A stretch of DNA of 64,000 bases from Rubrobacter xylanophilus (GCF_007164525.1 NZ_AP019791.1:124001-188000), one strand, 5' to 3'; shown: positions 1 to 8,766, counted from the first letter of the stretch. Numbers and translations are program-made. Notes: generated by a model from the letters alone, not told the origin.

Positions 1-1448
1 CCGCGCACGCTGCGGGAGGCCAGCGGTGGCCTGAAGTAGCCCACTTGCAGGATGCCGTGTCCGAGACCGAACGCCGCACCCTGCTCCAGGTTGTACTCCG
101 CGCGCCAGTCCTCGGGGGTACGCACCCTCTCGTAGAGCACCGAACCCCGGCCTATCCCGCAGCGCTTCTCCAGCAGTCCGTACACCCTCTCCCGGAAGCC
201 CGCCTCCTCCCTGCGCCAGTCCACCCTGCCCCCCAGGTGCGGCACCGGCACCAGCACCAGCAGCGAATCACCGCCCTCCGGAGCCATGCCGGGGTCGGTG
301 CGAGAGGGGGCGGCCACGTAGAAGGAGGGATCGTCGGGCAGCACCCGCCGGTGGAAGATGTCCTCGAAGTTCTCCCGGTAGCGCGCGGAGAGAAAGAAGT
401 TGTGGTGGAGCAGTCCCTCCGCCCGGGTGCCGAGCCCCAGGTAGAGCATGTAGGCCGAGGCGGTGTAGCGGAGGCGGTCGCGGGGCCGGAGCCGGAAGTC
501 CCCGTCGGCGGCACCGCCCAGGAGTTCACGGTGGGCGTACGGCAGGTCGGCGTTGACCAGCACCGCGTTGAACGGCAGATCCTCTCCCCCCACCCGGAGT
601 CCTTCCGCCCGGCCTTTGGCGACGAGTATCCGCTCCACCGGGGTGCGCAGGTGGATCCTGACCCCCAGCTCCCGGGCCAGGCCCACAACCGCCTCCACCA
701 GCGAGTACATCCCCCCGCGGGGGAACCACAGGCCGTCCTCCGCCAGCTCGGTGTAGGGGAGGAGCGCGTAGACCGCCGGGGCCTCGAACGGGGAGAGGCC
801 CAGGTACATAGTCTGCAGGCTGAAGGCCTGCCGGAGTCTCTCGGTACGGAAGTGGCGGGAGACCACTCGGTAGTAGTTGGCCAGAGCCCCCGTGCGGAGC
901 AGCAGCCGCAGGTTGCGTGGGGTGAAGAAATCCCGGGCCCGCTCGAAGTTTCGCTCCACGAACTCGCTGCGTCCCAGCCGGTACTTCAGGGCCGCGCTCT
1001 CCAGAAAGCGGTAGAAGCGCGGGGTGACGCCGGGCTCGATGCGCTCCAGCTCCCGCAGCAGCTCGGGCAGGGACCGGCGCATCGTCAGCGATTCGCCGTC
1101 GCCGAAGTGGATCCTGTAGTCCCCGTCGAGCGGGACGAGCTCCAGATGGTCCTCGAGCCTCCGCCCGGTGAAGCCGAAGAGCTCCCGGTAGACGTCGGTC
1201 ATGAGCAGCAGGGTCGGTCCGGTATCGAAGACGAAGCCCCCGCTCTCCAGCCGGCCCATCCTGCCGCCCGGAGCGGGGTTCTTCTCGAAGAGATGGACCT
1301 CGAAGCCCATCCTCTGGAGCCTGACGGCGGAGAAGAGCCCTCCGAGCCCGGCCCCCACCACGCCAACCCTCTTCTGCCCTCTCAGAGAGGTTTCCTCCGT
1401 TTCTTCCGGTGTATCCTTGGAGTATAGACGGGATGCTAGCAGGTGCAT
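1..1448 (-). CDS. phytoene desaturase family protein (CrtI-like), 3' end outside window
   Basis: FAD-dependent carotenoid desaturase/isomerase-type oxidoreductase, probably acting on a polyene at the membrane. The N-terminus has a dinucleotide-binding motif (VGVVGAGLGGL, about residues 28-38) followed by FEKN and the CrtI hallmark GGRMGR...FDTGPTLLLM. About 482 residues are visible, and the last visible segment (ILQVGYFRP) resembles the region shortly before the C-terminal FAD motif, so roughly 40 residues lie beyond base 1. The start is the ATG at 1446-1448; no good Shine-Dalgarno (SD) is visible and a later in-frame start cannot be excluded. It diverges from the RlmI-like gene across a gap of about 57 bp. 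Substrate (phytoene, diapophytoene or an oxygenated carotenoid) cannot be told from this sequence. Confidence 0.85.
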   Translation of the reverse strand, partial: MHLLASRLYSKDTPEETEETSLRGQKRVGVVGAGLGGLFSAVRLQRMGFEVHLFEKNPAPGGRMGRLESGGFVFDTGPTLLLMTDVYRELFGFTGRRLEDHLELVPLDGDYRIHFGDGESLTMRRSLPELLRELERIEPGVTPRFYRFLESAALKYRLGRSEFVERNFERARDFFTPRNLRLLLRTGALANYYRVVSRHFRTERLRQAFSLQTMYLGLSPFEAPAVYALLPYTELAEDGLWFPRGGMYSLVEAVVGLARELGVRIHLRTPVERILVAKGRAEGLRVGGEDLPFNAVLVNADLPYAHRELLGGAADGDFRLRPRDRLRYTASAYMLYLGLGTRAEGLLHHNFFLSARYRENFEDIFHRRVLPDDPSFYVAAPSRTDPGMAPEGGDSLLVLVPVPHLGGRVDWRREEAGFRERVYGLLEKRCGIGRGSVLYERVRTPEDWRAEYNLEQGAAFGLGHGILQVGYFRPPLASRSVR

Positions 1449-1505
1449 CCCGGTTTCCGGGTAAGGGGGTTTACTGAATCCTTGGGAGGGAAGGTTCCAG
1501 AGGCC

Positions 1506-2657
1506 GTGGTGAGCGGGCGCGGGGCGGCGCGCCTGCGGGCGGGACATCCCTGGGTGTACCGCTCCGACGTGCTCCGGGCCGGGGGCGAGGCCGGGGACGT
1601 CGTCCGGGTGGAGGACCGCCGGGGGCGCTTTCTGGGCTACGCCTTCTACAACCCGCGCAGCGAGATAACCCTGCGGGTGGCCGAGCGGCGCGAAGGGGTA
1701 AAGATCGGTGGGGAGTGGTTCTACGGGCGGCTGCGCGCCGCGCTGGAGTACCGGGCGGGCCTCGGGATGGACGGCGACGCCTGCCGGCTGCTCCACGCCG
1801 AGGCCGACGGGGTGCCGGGGCTGGTGGCCGACCGCTACGGAGACTACGTGGTGCTGCAGGTGGGCTCCGCGGCGGTGGAGCGGCGGCTGGAGATGGTGTC
1901 GGACGCTCTGGAGGAGCTCCTCTCGCCCGCCGGGGTGCTGCTCCGGGGAGATGCCGGTTCCCGCCGGCGGGAGGGCCTCCGGCGCACCGTCGCGGTGCTG
2001 CGCGGCAGGGTCCCGGAGACGGTGGTGGTGCGCGAGGGGCCGGTGCGCTACCGGGTGGCGCTGTGGCGGGGCCAGAAGACCGGGGCCTTCCTCGACCAGC
2101 GGGAGAACCGGCTGGCCGCCGGGCGCTACGCCCGCGGGCGGGTGCTCGACGTCTTCTCCTACACCGGTGGCTTCGCCCTGCATGCCGCCCGGCGGGCCGA
2201 GCACGTGGAGGCCGTGGACTCCAGCGGGGCCGCGCTCGAGGCCGCCCGGGAGAATGCCCGGCTCAACCGGCTCTCCAACCTCTCCTTCACCGAGGCGAAC
2301 GTCTTCGATCTGTTGCGCGCCCGCTCCGACGCCGGGGAGGTTTACGACGCGGTGATCCTGGACCCGCCCGCCTTTGCCCGCACTCGCCGCGACCTCCCGC
2401 GGGCTTCCCGAGCCTACAAGGAGATAAACCTGCGCGCGATGAAGCTCCTGGCCCCGGGCGGCATCCTGATCACCTGTTCCTGCTCCTACCACTTCTCGCG
2501 GGAGGCGATGGAGGAGATGCTCCGCTCGGCCGCCGCGGACGCCGGGCGGAGTCTGCGGGTGCGGGAGTGGCGGGGGCAGGCTCCCGACCATCCGGAGGTG
2601 CTCAACATACCCGAGACCCGCTATCTCAAGTGCGCCGTCCTCGAGCGGCTCGCCTGA
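1506..2657 (+). CDS. RlmI-family class I SAM-dependent rRNA methyltransferase
   Basis: Predicted 23S rRNA (cytosine-C5) methyltransferase of the RlmI/PUA-SAM family, 383 aa. An N-terminal PUA-like segment (RAGHPWVYRSDV) leads into a Rossmann methyltransferase: SAM motif I DVFSYTGGFALHAAR, the DPPAF motif, and a catalytic Cys region (ITCSCSYH). I chose the GTG at 1506 because family members start just before this PUA segment and AGAGG lies just upstream; GTG 1509 is equally possible. An in-frame ATG at 1443 would overlap the divergent desaturase start. The 3' end overlaps the convergent oxidoreductase by 37 bp. Confidence 0.85.
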   Translation: MVSGRGAARLRAGHPWVYRSDVLRAGGEAGDVVRVEDRRGRFLGYAFYNPRSEITLRVAERREGVKIGGEWFYGRLRAALEYRAGLGMDGDACRLLHAEADGVPGLVADRYGDYVVLQVGSAAVERRLEMVSDALEELLSPAGVLLRGDAGSRRREGLRRTVAVLRGRVPETVVVREGPVRYRVALWRGQKTGAFLDQRENRLAAGRYARGRVLDVFSYTGGFALHAARRAEHVEAVDSSGAALEAARENARLNRLSNLSFTEANVFDLLRARSDAGEVYDAVILDPPAFARTRRDLPRASRAYKEINLRAMKLLAPGGILITCSCSYHFSREAMEEMLRSAAADAGRSLRVREWRGQAPDHPEVLNIPETRYLKCAVLERLA

Positions 2658-4078
2658 GGCTGGCGGCCGTCCCCGGGCGGGATGTTCTGGTTGATCCGGA
2701 AGAGGTTCTCCGGATCGTAGCGGCGCTTTATGGCGGTGAGCCTCCGGTACTTCGCCTCGCCGAAGGCGCTCCTGACCCTCTCCATACCCTCGTCCCCGAT
2801 GAAGTTCAGGTAGACCCGCTCGTCCATCCAGGGCCGCATTGCGGTCTCGGTCTCCCGGGCCCATCCCACGTGGGGCTCCGGGTCCTCGGCCGGGTTGGGC
2901 CACATGGCGATGGCGTGGAAGTTGTATGCCGCCTCGCGGTTTCCTAAGGGGGTGGTCTCCTCCGGAGTGCGGGAGATGGCCCCGCCCATCGGGAGCAACA
3001 GGAGCTGGGAGAGCGGCGAGGTCGCCCGCCGGGCCTGCTCGACCAGGGCGTCCACGGCCGCGTCGGGCAGCTCGTTCAGGAAGCCCGCCTTCCAGTAGTT
3101 CTGCATGCCCGGGGGATTGCCCGCGTCCACCATGGACTGCAGGCCCGTATAGGGCATGGGCCGCAGCAGGTCCATGGCCGGTGGCGCCGCCTCCCTGAGC
3201 GGCCGCAGCTCCTCCTCGCCCCTCTCCGGGGGCCCGATGTAGCAGAGGACGAGCACCAGGATCCGGGTGCCCCGCACCGGCTCCGGGACGAAGGGCTCCG
3301 GCGGCGCGGTGATGAAGGCGCATCCGCCGCCCACCTCGTCCGGGGCGTCGGCCATGAAGTCGCGGTAGGCGCGCAGGACCGGCTCCGACCCCTCCACCGG
3401 GTAGGCCAGCATGCCGGCCAGGAGCGTCGGGCCGACCGGGTGCAGCCGGTACCCGAAGGCGGTGACCACGCCGAAGTTGCCGCCTCCGCCGCGCAGAGCC
3501 CAGAAGAGATCCGGGTTCTCCTCGGCGCTGGCCCGTACGGTCTCGCCGCCGGCGGTGACGACCTCGGCGTAGAGGAGGTTGTCCGCGGTGAAACCGAACA
3601 TGCGCTCCAGCCAGCCGCTCCCTCCGCCCAGGGTGAGGCCGGAGATGCCGGTGCTGGAGACGCGGCCGCCGGTGAGGGCGAGCCCGAAACGCTGGGTCTC
3701 CCGGTCCAGTTCGCCCCAGGTGAGCCCGGCCCCGGCCCGGACGGTCTGGGCCTCGGGATCCACACGCACGCCCTTCATGGGGGAGAGATCGGCGACCAGC
3801 CCGCCCTCGCAGGTGCCGTACCCCGGGACCGAGTGCCCGCCGCCGCGCACCGCCAGCGGAAGCCCGCTCTCCCGGGCGAAGGAGACCGCAAGCCTCACGT
3901 CCTCCTCCCCGATACAGCGGGCGATGGCCGCCGGACGGCGGTCGATCATGCCGTTGAAGACCCTGCGGGAGGCTTCGTATTCCCCGTCCCGGGGGAGGAT
4001 CAGGGACCCGCACAGGCTTTCCCGAAGCTTCCCGATCCCTCCTCTGTCCATACCCTCCCCGGTGCTGATGCCCGGCAT
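2621..4078 (-). CDS. FAD-linked oxidase, berberine-bridge (BBE) family
   Basis: Flavoprotein oxidase of the FAD_binding_4 / BBE type, 485 aa, probably cytoplasmic since no signal peptide is visible. The PCMH-type FAD domain carries RGGGHSVPGYG, whose His is the usual covalent flavin attachment site. The second-site Cys of bicovalent BBE enzymes is absent: the segment reads STGISGLTLGGGSGWL. A C-terminal BBE motif, RYDPENLFRINQNIPP, is present. The start is the ATG at 4076-4078, preceded by AAGGAGG six bases upstream. Substrate unknown; bacterial relatives act on sugars or secondary metabolites. Confidence 0.85.
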   Translation of the reverse strand: MPGISTGEGMDRGGIGKLRESLCGSLILPRDGEYEASRRVFNGMIDRRPAAIARCIGEEDVRLAVSFARESGLPLAVRGGGHSVPGYGTCEGGLVADLSPMKGVRVDPEAQTVRAGAGLTWGELDRETQRFGLALTGGRVSSTGISGLTLGGGSGWLERMFGFTADNLLYAEVVTAGGETVRASAEENPDLFWALRGGGGNFGVVTAFGYRLHPVGPTLLAGMLAYPVEGSEPVLRAYRDFMADAPDEVGGGCAFITAPPEPFVPEPVRGTRILVLVLCYIGPPERGEEELRPLREAAPPAMDLLRPMPYTGLQSMVDAGNPPGMQNYWKAGFLNELPDAAVDALVEQARRATSPLSQLLLLPMGGAISRTPEETTPLGNREAAYNFHAIAMWPNPAEDPEPHVGWARETETAMRPWMDERVYLNFIGDEGMERVRSAFGEAKYRRLTAIKRRYDPENLFRINQNIPPGDGRQPQASRSRTAHLR

Positions 4079-4170
4079 CGTCGGCCTCCTTCGTGCAGAA
4101 GCTGTTGCCGGACCAGTATGCAACCGGCCTTTCAAGAGTGATATAGCGCAAATGAACTATATTTCCCGGG

Positions 4171-6735
4171 CTACTCGTACTGGAGGGCCTCCACCGGGTC
4201 CTTGCGGGCCGCGGTGCGGGCGGGCAGCAGCCCGGCGAGGGTCCCGATGGCCAGCCCGCAGAGGAGGGCGGCGACCGCTGGGAGTTTCGGGTAGTAGAAG
4301 GAGACCTCGAAGCCTCCCGCGCCGGTTCCCCGGACGAAGAGGTAGCCCAGCAGCGAACCCACCGCCACCCCGAGGAGGCAGCCGATGAGGCTTATGATGA
4401 TGCCCTCCTCCACCACCAGCCGTCCCACCTGCAGCCTGCTGGCGCCGACGGCGCGCAGGATTCCTATCTCGCGGGTCCGCTCGAAGACGCTCATGGAGAG
4501 GGTGTTGACCACCCCAAAGGCCGAGACGGCGACCGAGACCCCCATGATGGCGTAGAAGAAGACGTACTGGCGGTCGAAGTCCCGCTCTATCTGCGCCTTC
4601 CACTCGGCGTTGGAGTAGAGGGTGAACTGGGGGTAGTCCCGCAGGATGGCGCGGACCCTTTGCTCCACCAGAGCCCGGTCCGCCCCGGGAGCGGTCTCGA
4701 TGGCCAGGAACTCGCCCTCCCGCTCTCCCAAATCCCGGGCCAGCGCCTCCCGGGAGAGGTAGACGCCGGAGCCCCCTCCGAGCACGTCGTTGGCGACGAT
4801 GCCTGCCACCTCGTACGCTCTGGGGCCGCGGGGCGTGGGGAGCCTCACCTCGTCTCCCACCCGCAGGCCGCGCGAGGCGGCCAGCTGGCGCCCTACCAGG
4901 GCTGCATCTTCCTCCAGCAGGCGGGAGAAGGCCTCCGGAGCTTCGGAGGCGTAGTTCACCCGGAAGATCTCCGGGTAGCTTGCGTCCAGCCCGAACACGA
5001 CGTACGTCTCATCGCCGCTGCGCAGGAAGGCCGAGGCTATGGCCGTGGTCTTCGCGACCCCCGGCACCTCCCGCACCCGCTCCGGCAACCGCTCGGAGAA
5101 GGCCGCGTCCGAGGTCTGGATCACCGGCTGTATGACGTAGTCGCTGCCCAGCGAGTCCTCCAGGTAGGCCCTGATGGAGCCGAGGACGCTCCCGCCGAGC
5201 GCCGCGAAGGCGATGACCAGCGAGATCCCGACCATCAGGGCCGAGGCGGTGAGGGCCGTGCGGACCCGGTTGCGGGCGGCGTTGGCTGCGGCCATCCGGC
5301 CCTCCACCCCGAAGAGCAGATGCAGCGCCGGGGAGAGGAGGAGGCAGAGCGGCCGGACGATGGCGGGAACGACCATCGAGACCCCGAGGAAGGCTCCGAT
5401 CACCGCGGCTATGCCCGAGGCGAAGGCGGCGCCGTCCGGGCTGGTGGAGAGGTTTCTGGCCAGATGGTAGGTCCAGGCCCCGCCGGCGGCGGCGAGGAGG
5501 AGTCCCGCCGGTGGGAGGAGCCGAACCAGGCGGCCCCCGCTCCGCTCCCGCGCTGCCTCTCCCCGGGAGCGCATCGCCTCCACGGGGCTCACCCGGCCGG
5601 CGCGCAGCGCCGGGTAGAGGGCGGCCAGCGCGGTGACGGCGACGCCCACCGCGAGCGCGGAGAGGAGGGCGAAGGGCGAGATCGAGAGGGTGGTGATCTC
5701 GAACGTGAAAGACCTTCCGAAGAGGTAGACGAGTCCCCAGGCCATGCCGTACCCGAGCAGCAGCCCGGCGAGGGAGCCGACCGCCCCCAGGACAAGGGCC
5801 TCCATGAGGACCGAGCGGGCGATCATCGCCCGGGTCGAGCCGAGCGCCCGGAGCATGCCGAGCTCCCGGGTCCGCTCGAGCACGGTCATCGAGAGGGCGT
5901 TGAAGACCAGGAAGGCCCCGACGAACAGCGCGGTCCCCGCGAAGAAGAGCAGGGAGATCCTGAAACCCTGCAGCTGGCTGGTTACCTGCTCGGTGCGGGT
6001 CTCGGAGCGCTCGACCCGCAGCCCGGCACCGAGCCTCCGGTCGAGCCGGTCGCGCAACAGGGCTGGAGGGACGCCCTCCGCCGCGTCCACGGCGACCCCG
6101 GAGATCCTGCCCGGCTCCCCGAAGGCCCGCTGGGTCCACCTGAGGGGTGCCATGCCGAAGGAGATCCCACCGAAGGAGCCGCCGGGAATCCTGAGCAGCC
6201 CGACCACCTCGGCGCGCCGCGGCCCGTCCGGAGTGCCGATGGTGACCTCCTCGCCGACCTTCGCTCCGATGCTCTCGGCCGAGGCGGCATCCAGCGTGAT
6301 CTCGGCCCCTCGCCGAGGGTATCTCCCGCTCTCCAGCTCGAACCCGGTGGCGAGCGCGGCCGAGGAGGGCTCGACCCCGAAGATGCGCATCCCTCGAACC
6401 TCCGGCAGTCCGTCCTCCCGGCGCCGGTCGAGGATCAGGGAGGAGGGCACCGAGAGGCGTGGTGCCGCCCGGCCCGTTCCGGGGGTCTCCCGGATCTCGC
6501 GCGTCGTCTCCTCCCCGAAGGTGCCGTTGCCTCCCGCGGCGGTCACCACCAGATCCGCGGCGCCGAAGGCCCGGGTGTACAGCTCCCTGAAGGTCGAGGA
6601 CATCGTGTCCGAGAGGGTTATGACCCCGAAGACGATCCCCACCCCTAGCACGATGCCGACGGCCGTGAGCAGGGTCCGCTGCGGGCGGGCGGCCAGGCTC
6701 CGCAGGCTCAGCCCGTTGAAGCTGCGGAGCCTCAA
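4171..6735 (-). CDS. ABC transporter permease, MacB/FtsX type with two FtsX domains
   Basis: Membrane component (854 aa) of a MacB/LolCDE-like ABC system. A first transmembrane helix (about 20-40) is followed by an extracytoplasmic MacB_PCD region (about 45-240), an FtsX block with three helices (about 260-385), a central pair of helices (about 410-470), a second extracytoplasmic region and a second FtsX block (about 740-850) ending in the typical TAARKDPVEAL. The paired FtsX motifs (ERTRELGMLRALG and ERTREIGILRAVG) identify it. It lies 1 bp after its ATPase gene and is certainly cotranscribed. Families like this move lipoproteins, peptides or drugs or do mechanotransmission; the substrate is unknown. 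Confidence 0.9.
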   Translation of the reverse strand: MRLRSFNGLSLRSLAARPQRTLLTAVGIVLGVGIVFGVITLSDTMSSTFRELYTRAFGAADLVVTAAGGNGTFGEETTREIRETPGTGRAAPRLSVPSSLILDRRREDGLPEVRGMRIFGVEPSSAALATGFELESGRYPRRGAEITLDAASAESIGAKVGEEVTIGTPDGPRRAEVVGLLRIPGGSFGGISFGMAPLRWTQRAFGEPGRISGVAVDAAEGVPPALLRDRLDRRLGAGLRVERSETRTEQVTSQLQGFRISLLFFAGTALFVGAFLVFNALSMTVLERTRELGMLRALGSTRAMIARSVLMEALVLGAVGSLAGLLLGYGMAWGLVYLFGRSFTFEITTLSISPFALLSALAVGVAVTALAALYPALRAGRVSPVEAMRSRGEAARERSGGRLVRLLPPAGLLLAAAGGAWTYHLARNLSTSPDGAAFASGIAAVIGAFLGVSMVVPAIVRPLCLLLSPALHLLFGVEGRMAAANAARNRVRTALTASALMVGISLVIAFAALGGSVLGSIRAYLEDSLGSDYVIQPVIQTSDAAFSERLPERVREVPGVAKTTAIASAFLRSGDETYVVFGLDASYPEIFRVNYASEAPEAFSRLLEEDAALVGRQLAASRGLRVGDEVRLPTPRGPRAYEVAGIVANDVLGGGSGVYLSREALARDLGEREGEFLAIETAPGADRALVEQRVRAILRDYPQFTLYSNAEWKAQIERDFDRQYVFFYAIMGVSVAVSAFGVVNTLSMSVFERTREIGILRAVGASRLQVGRLVVEEGIIISLIGCLLGVAVGSLLGYLFVRGTGAGGFEVSFYYPKLPAVAALLCGLAIGTLAGLLPARTAARKDPVEALQYE

Positions 6736-6736
6736 G

Positions 6737-7486
6737 CTAGCCCGCGGCCTCCAGCCTCTTTATCCGTTCCAGGATCGCCTCCGCCGCCAGGCCGCCGGCC
6801 TCGTCCACGACCCGGCCGTCGGAGAGGAACACCACCCGATCGGCGAAGGAGGCCGCCCGGGGGTCGTGGGTGACCATGATGATGGTCTGACCGTAGCGCG
6901 CGGCCGACTCGCGCAGCAGCTCCAGCACCCCCGTGCCGGCGCCGGAGTCCAGGTTGCCGGTGGGTTCGTCGGCGAGCACGATGTCCGGGCTGCGGAGCAG
7001 GGCCCTGGCTATGGCCACCCGCTGCTGCTCGCCGCCGGAGAGCGCCTCGGGCCGGTGGGCGCGGCGCTCGGAGAGCCCGACGAGCTCGAGCAGCTCCTTC
7101 AGCCGGTCGGCGTGGCGGGAGGGCCTCTCCCCGGCGATGAGGGCGGGCAGGAGGATGTTTTCCTCGGCGGTGAGGGTGGGGATGAGGTTGAAGAACTGGA
7201 AGACGAACCCGATCCGCTCCCGGCGCAGCAGGGTGAGCCGCCGGTCCGAGAGGCCGGAGAGGTCGACGCCGCCTACCGCCACCCGTCCGGAGGTGGGACG
7301 GTCCAGCCCACCGAGGAGGTGCAACAGCGTGCTCTTGCCCGAACCAGAAGGTCCCATGATGGCGGCGAACTCGCCGTTCGAGAAACTCAAAGAGACGCCT
7401 CTCAGGGCGCGCACCGCGGTGGGGCCCGAGCCGTAGACCTTCTCCAGGCTCAGGGTTCGTACCGCGGGGACACCTCCGTCGCGCAT
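6737..7486 (-). CDS. ABC transporter ATPase, MacB/LolD type
   Basis: ATPase partner of the downstream FtsX-type permease, 249 aa. Walker A GPSGSGKST, signature LSGGEQQRVAIARAL, Walker B VLADEPTGNLDSG and the switch His (VTHD) are all intact; the NLDS form after Walker B is typical of the MacB/LolD/FtsE group. I chose the ATG at 7484-7486 over the longer ORF because a TATACT box ends seven bases before it, implying a leaderless mRNA, and because ATPases of this group start about here. Confidence 0.92.
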   Translation of the reverse strand: MRDGGVPAVRTLSLEKVYGSGPTAVRALRGVSLSFSNGEFAAIMGPSGSGKSTLLHLLGGLDRPTSGRVAVGGVDLSGLSDRRLTLLRRERIGFVFQFFNLIPTLTAEENILLPALIAGERPSRHADRLKELLELVGLSERRAHRPEALSGGEQQRVAIARALLRSPDIVLADEPTGNLDSGAGTGVLELLRESAARYGQTIIMVTHDPRAASFADRVVFLSDGRVVDEAGGLAAEAILERIKRLEAAG

Positions 7487-7493
7487 GGGGCTG

Positions 7494-7499
7494 AGTATA
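7494..7499 (-). promoter_or_regulatory. -10 box for the ABC exporter operon (leaderless)
   Basis: On the minus strand TATACT is followed by seven bases and then the ATG of the ATPase gene. Transcription would begin at or next to the start codon, and no SD is present. No clear -35 is visible. Confidence 0.55.
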
Positions 7500-7543
7500 T
7501 CCGGCGGCGGAGGGTAGAGAGGGTGAGGCCCTTGACCGAAGGT

Positions 7544-7572
7544 TTGTAACATACCGGATGCGCTGCTAAACT
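7544..7572 (+). promoter_or_regulatory. promoter of the rpsF operon
   Basis: TTGTAA (7544-7549), a 17-bp spacer and TAAACT (7567-7572) match a sigma-A promoter. Transcription would start near 7579, giving a 5' leader of about 65 nt before rpsF. Confidence 0.5.
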
Positions 7573-7599
7573 ATCGCGGCCGACCGCGTAAAAGCCCCT

Positions 7600-7620
7600 G
7601 TTTCTCCGAAGAAGAGAAAC
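7600..7620 (+). promoter_or_regulatory. hairpin in the rpsF leader, candidate S6:S18 autoregulatory site
   Basis: GTTTCTC and GAGAAAC form a 7-bp stem around a CGAAGAA loop, and CCG spans the stem-loop border (7606-7608). Known rpsF leaders often carry a hairpin with an exposed CCG that mimics the S6:S18 site on 16S rRNA. The position between promoter and rpsF fits; the detailed consensus was not checked. Confidence 0.35.
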
Positions 7621-7643
7621 CGCGAAGACCAAAGGAGGCAGCC

Positions 7644-7997
7644 ATAACCGAGGACAGACAGATCTACGAGGTCATGCTCATCATCATCCCGGAGCTCGAC
7701 GAGGAGCAGGTGGAGAGCACCGTCTCCCGCTTCCGAACCATCATCGAGCGCACCGGGGGCGAGGTGCTGGGCGAGCCCAACCACTGGGGCAAGCGCAAGC
7801 TGGCCTACGAGATAGACCACCGCTCCGACGCCTACTACGTGGTGATGGAGTTCACCACCGGGGAGCGGACGCTCGTCGAGCTGAAGAGGATCCTGCGCGT
7901 CTCCGACGACGTGCTCCGGCACATGATCGTGAAGCTCCCTCCGGGCTACTCCCGGGAGGAGTCCGGGGAGCCGGAGACGGCAGAGGTAACGGGCTAG
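7644..7997 (+). CDS. rpsF: 30S ribosomal protein bS6, apparent ATA start
   Basis: Small-subunit ribosomal protein bS6, which pairs with S18 on the 16S central domain. The first ATG in frame (7674) would begin inside the first beta strand, because bS6 proteins start a few residues before the conserved YEV. Upstream in frame there is no ATG, GTG or TTG, but an ATA at 7644 lies five bases after a perfect AAAGGAGG (7631-7638) and yields ITEDRQIYEVMLIIIPELDE, a normal bS6 N-terminus. I therefore annotate the ATA start, giving 117 aa. The alternative is a sequencing difference from ATG or a truncated protein from 7674. It heads the operon with rpsR and rplI. Confidence 0.85.
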   Translation: MTEDRQIYEVMLIIIPELDEEQVESTVSRFRTIIERTGGEVLGEPNHWGKRKLAYEIDHRSDAYYVVMEFTTGERTLVELKRILRVSDDVLRHMIVKLPPGYSREESGEPETAEVTG

Positions 7998-8015
7998 CTT
8001 CGGGAGGTAGATGGT

Positions 8016-8261
8016 ATGGCCAAGAAGAAGGGGGGCGCGACGACGCGCTCCGGCAAGAAGAAGGTCTGCATATTCTGCAAGGAGAACGTCGAGTACGTCG
8101 ACTACAAGGACTACAACATGCTCCGCCGCTTCACCTCCGAGCGGGGCAAGATCCGGGCCCGCCGCGTCACGGGCCTCTGCCCGCAGCACCAGCGGGAGAC
8201 GGCCCGGGCGATAAAGCGCGCCCGCGAGATGGCGCTGCTTCCCTACATAGCCGGACGGTAG
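8016..8261 (+). CDS. rpsR: 30S ribosomal protein bS18, zinc-binding form
   Basis: Ribosomal protein bS18, 81 aa, partner of bS6. The core ([21 protein letters not shown]) is typical. Cys18-x2-Cys21 and Cys55-x2-His58 form a plausible zinc site, so this is a C+ version rather than a zinc-independent paralogue. The start has GGGAGG eight bases upstream. Only 18 bases separate it from rpsF; the ssb gene that usually sits here in actinobacteria is missing. Confidence 0.95.
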   Translation: MAKKKGGATTRSGKKKVCIFCKENVEYVDYKDYNMLRRFTSERGKIRARRVTGLCPQHQRETARAIKRAREMALLPYIAGR

Positions 8262-8277
8262 GAGAGGAGCACTCATC

Positions 8278-8727
8278 ATGCAGGTGATACTCACCCAGGA
8301 CGTGGAGAAGGTCGGCCGCAGGGGCGACATCGTGGACGTGAGCCGCGGCTACGTCCGGAACTACCTGGTCCCCCGGGGACTAGCCGAGGTCGCCACGCAG
8401 GCCAAGCTGGAGGAGGCCCGCCGCCGAATGGAGGAGGCCGCCGAGCGGGAGCGCCGCCTGGCCGAGCGGGCCGAGGAGATCGCCGAGACGCTGAACAAGA
8501 GCGTGATCACGATCGAGGCCCGCACCGGCGAAGACGAGCGGCTCTTCGGCTCGGTGACCGCGGCGAACATCGCCGAGGCCATCGAGAAGGCCCGCGGCAT
8601 CCACCTGGACCGCCGCAAGATCCGGCTCGAAGAGCCCATAAAGTCCCTCGGTACACACCAGGTGCCGGTCCAGGTCCACGGCGAGATCGAGGCCAGCGTC
8701 AAGGTCATCGTGGTCCCGAAGCTGTAG
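8278..8727 (+). CDS. rplI: 50S ribosomal protein bL9
   Basis: Large-subunit protein bL9, 149 aa. The N-terminal rRNA-binding domain has the family signature GDIVDVSRGYVRNYLVPRGLA, followed by a long charged central helix (about 45-75) and a C-terminal domain containing ERLFGSVT and HQVPVQVH. The length is standard. It starts 16 bases after rpsR with GAGGAG upstream and is followed by a terminator before dnaB. Confidence 0.96.
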   Translation: MQVILTQDVEKVGRRGDIVDVSRGYVRNYLVPRGLAEVATQAKLEEARRRMEEAAERERRLAERAEEIAETLNKSVITIEARTGEDERLFGSVTAANIAEAIEKARGIHLDRRKIRLEEPIKSLGTHQVPVQVHGEIEASVKVIVVPKL

Positions 8728-8748
8728 CTGAAGTACAGGTCGATACAC

Positions 8749-8765
8749 ACCCTGTACTACAGGGT
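8749..8765. repeat. 17-bp palindrome after rplI
   Basis: ACCCTGTA and TACAGGGT flank one central base, a perfect inverted repeat just before the rplI terminator. It could be the first stem of a double terminator or an operator for the dnaB side. Confidence 0.5.
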
Positions 8766-8766
8766 G

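Noticed and set aside
45-1427. 460-codon plus-strand ORF at the left end
   Set aside because: It is antisense to the phytoene-desaturase-like gene, which has clear FAD motifs.
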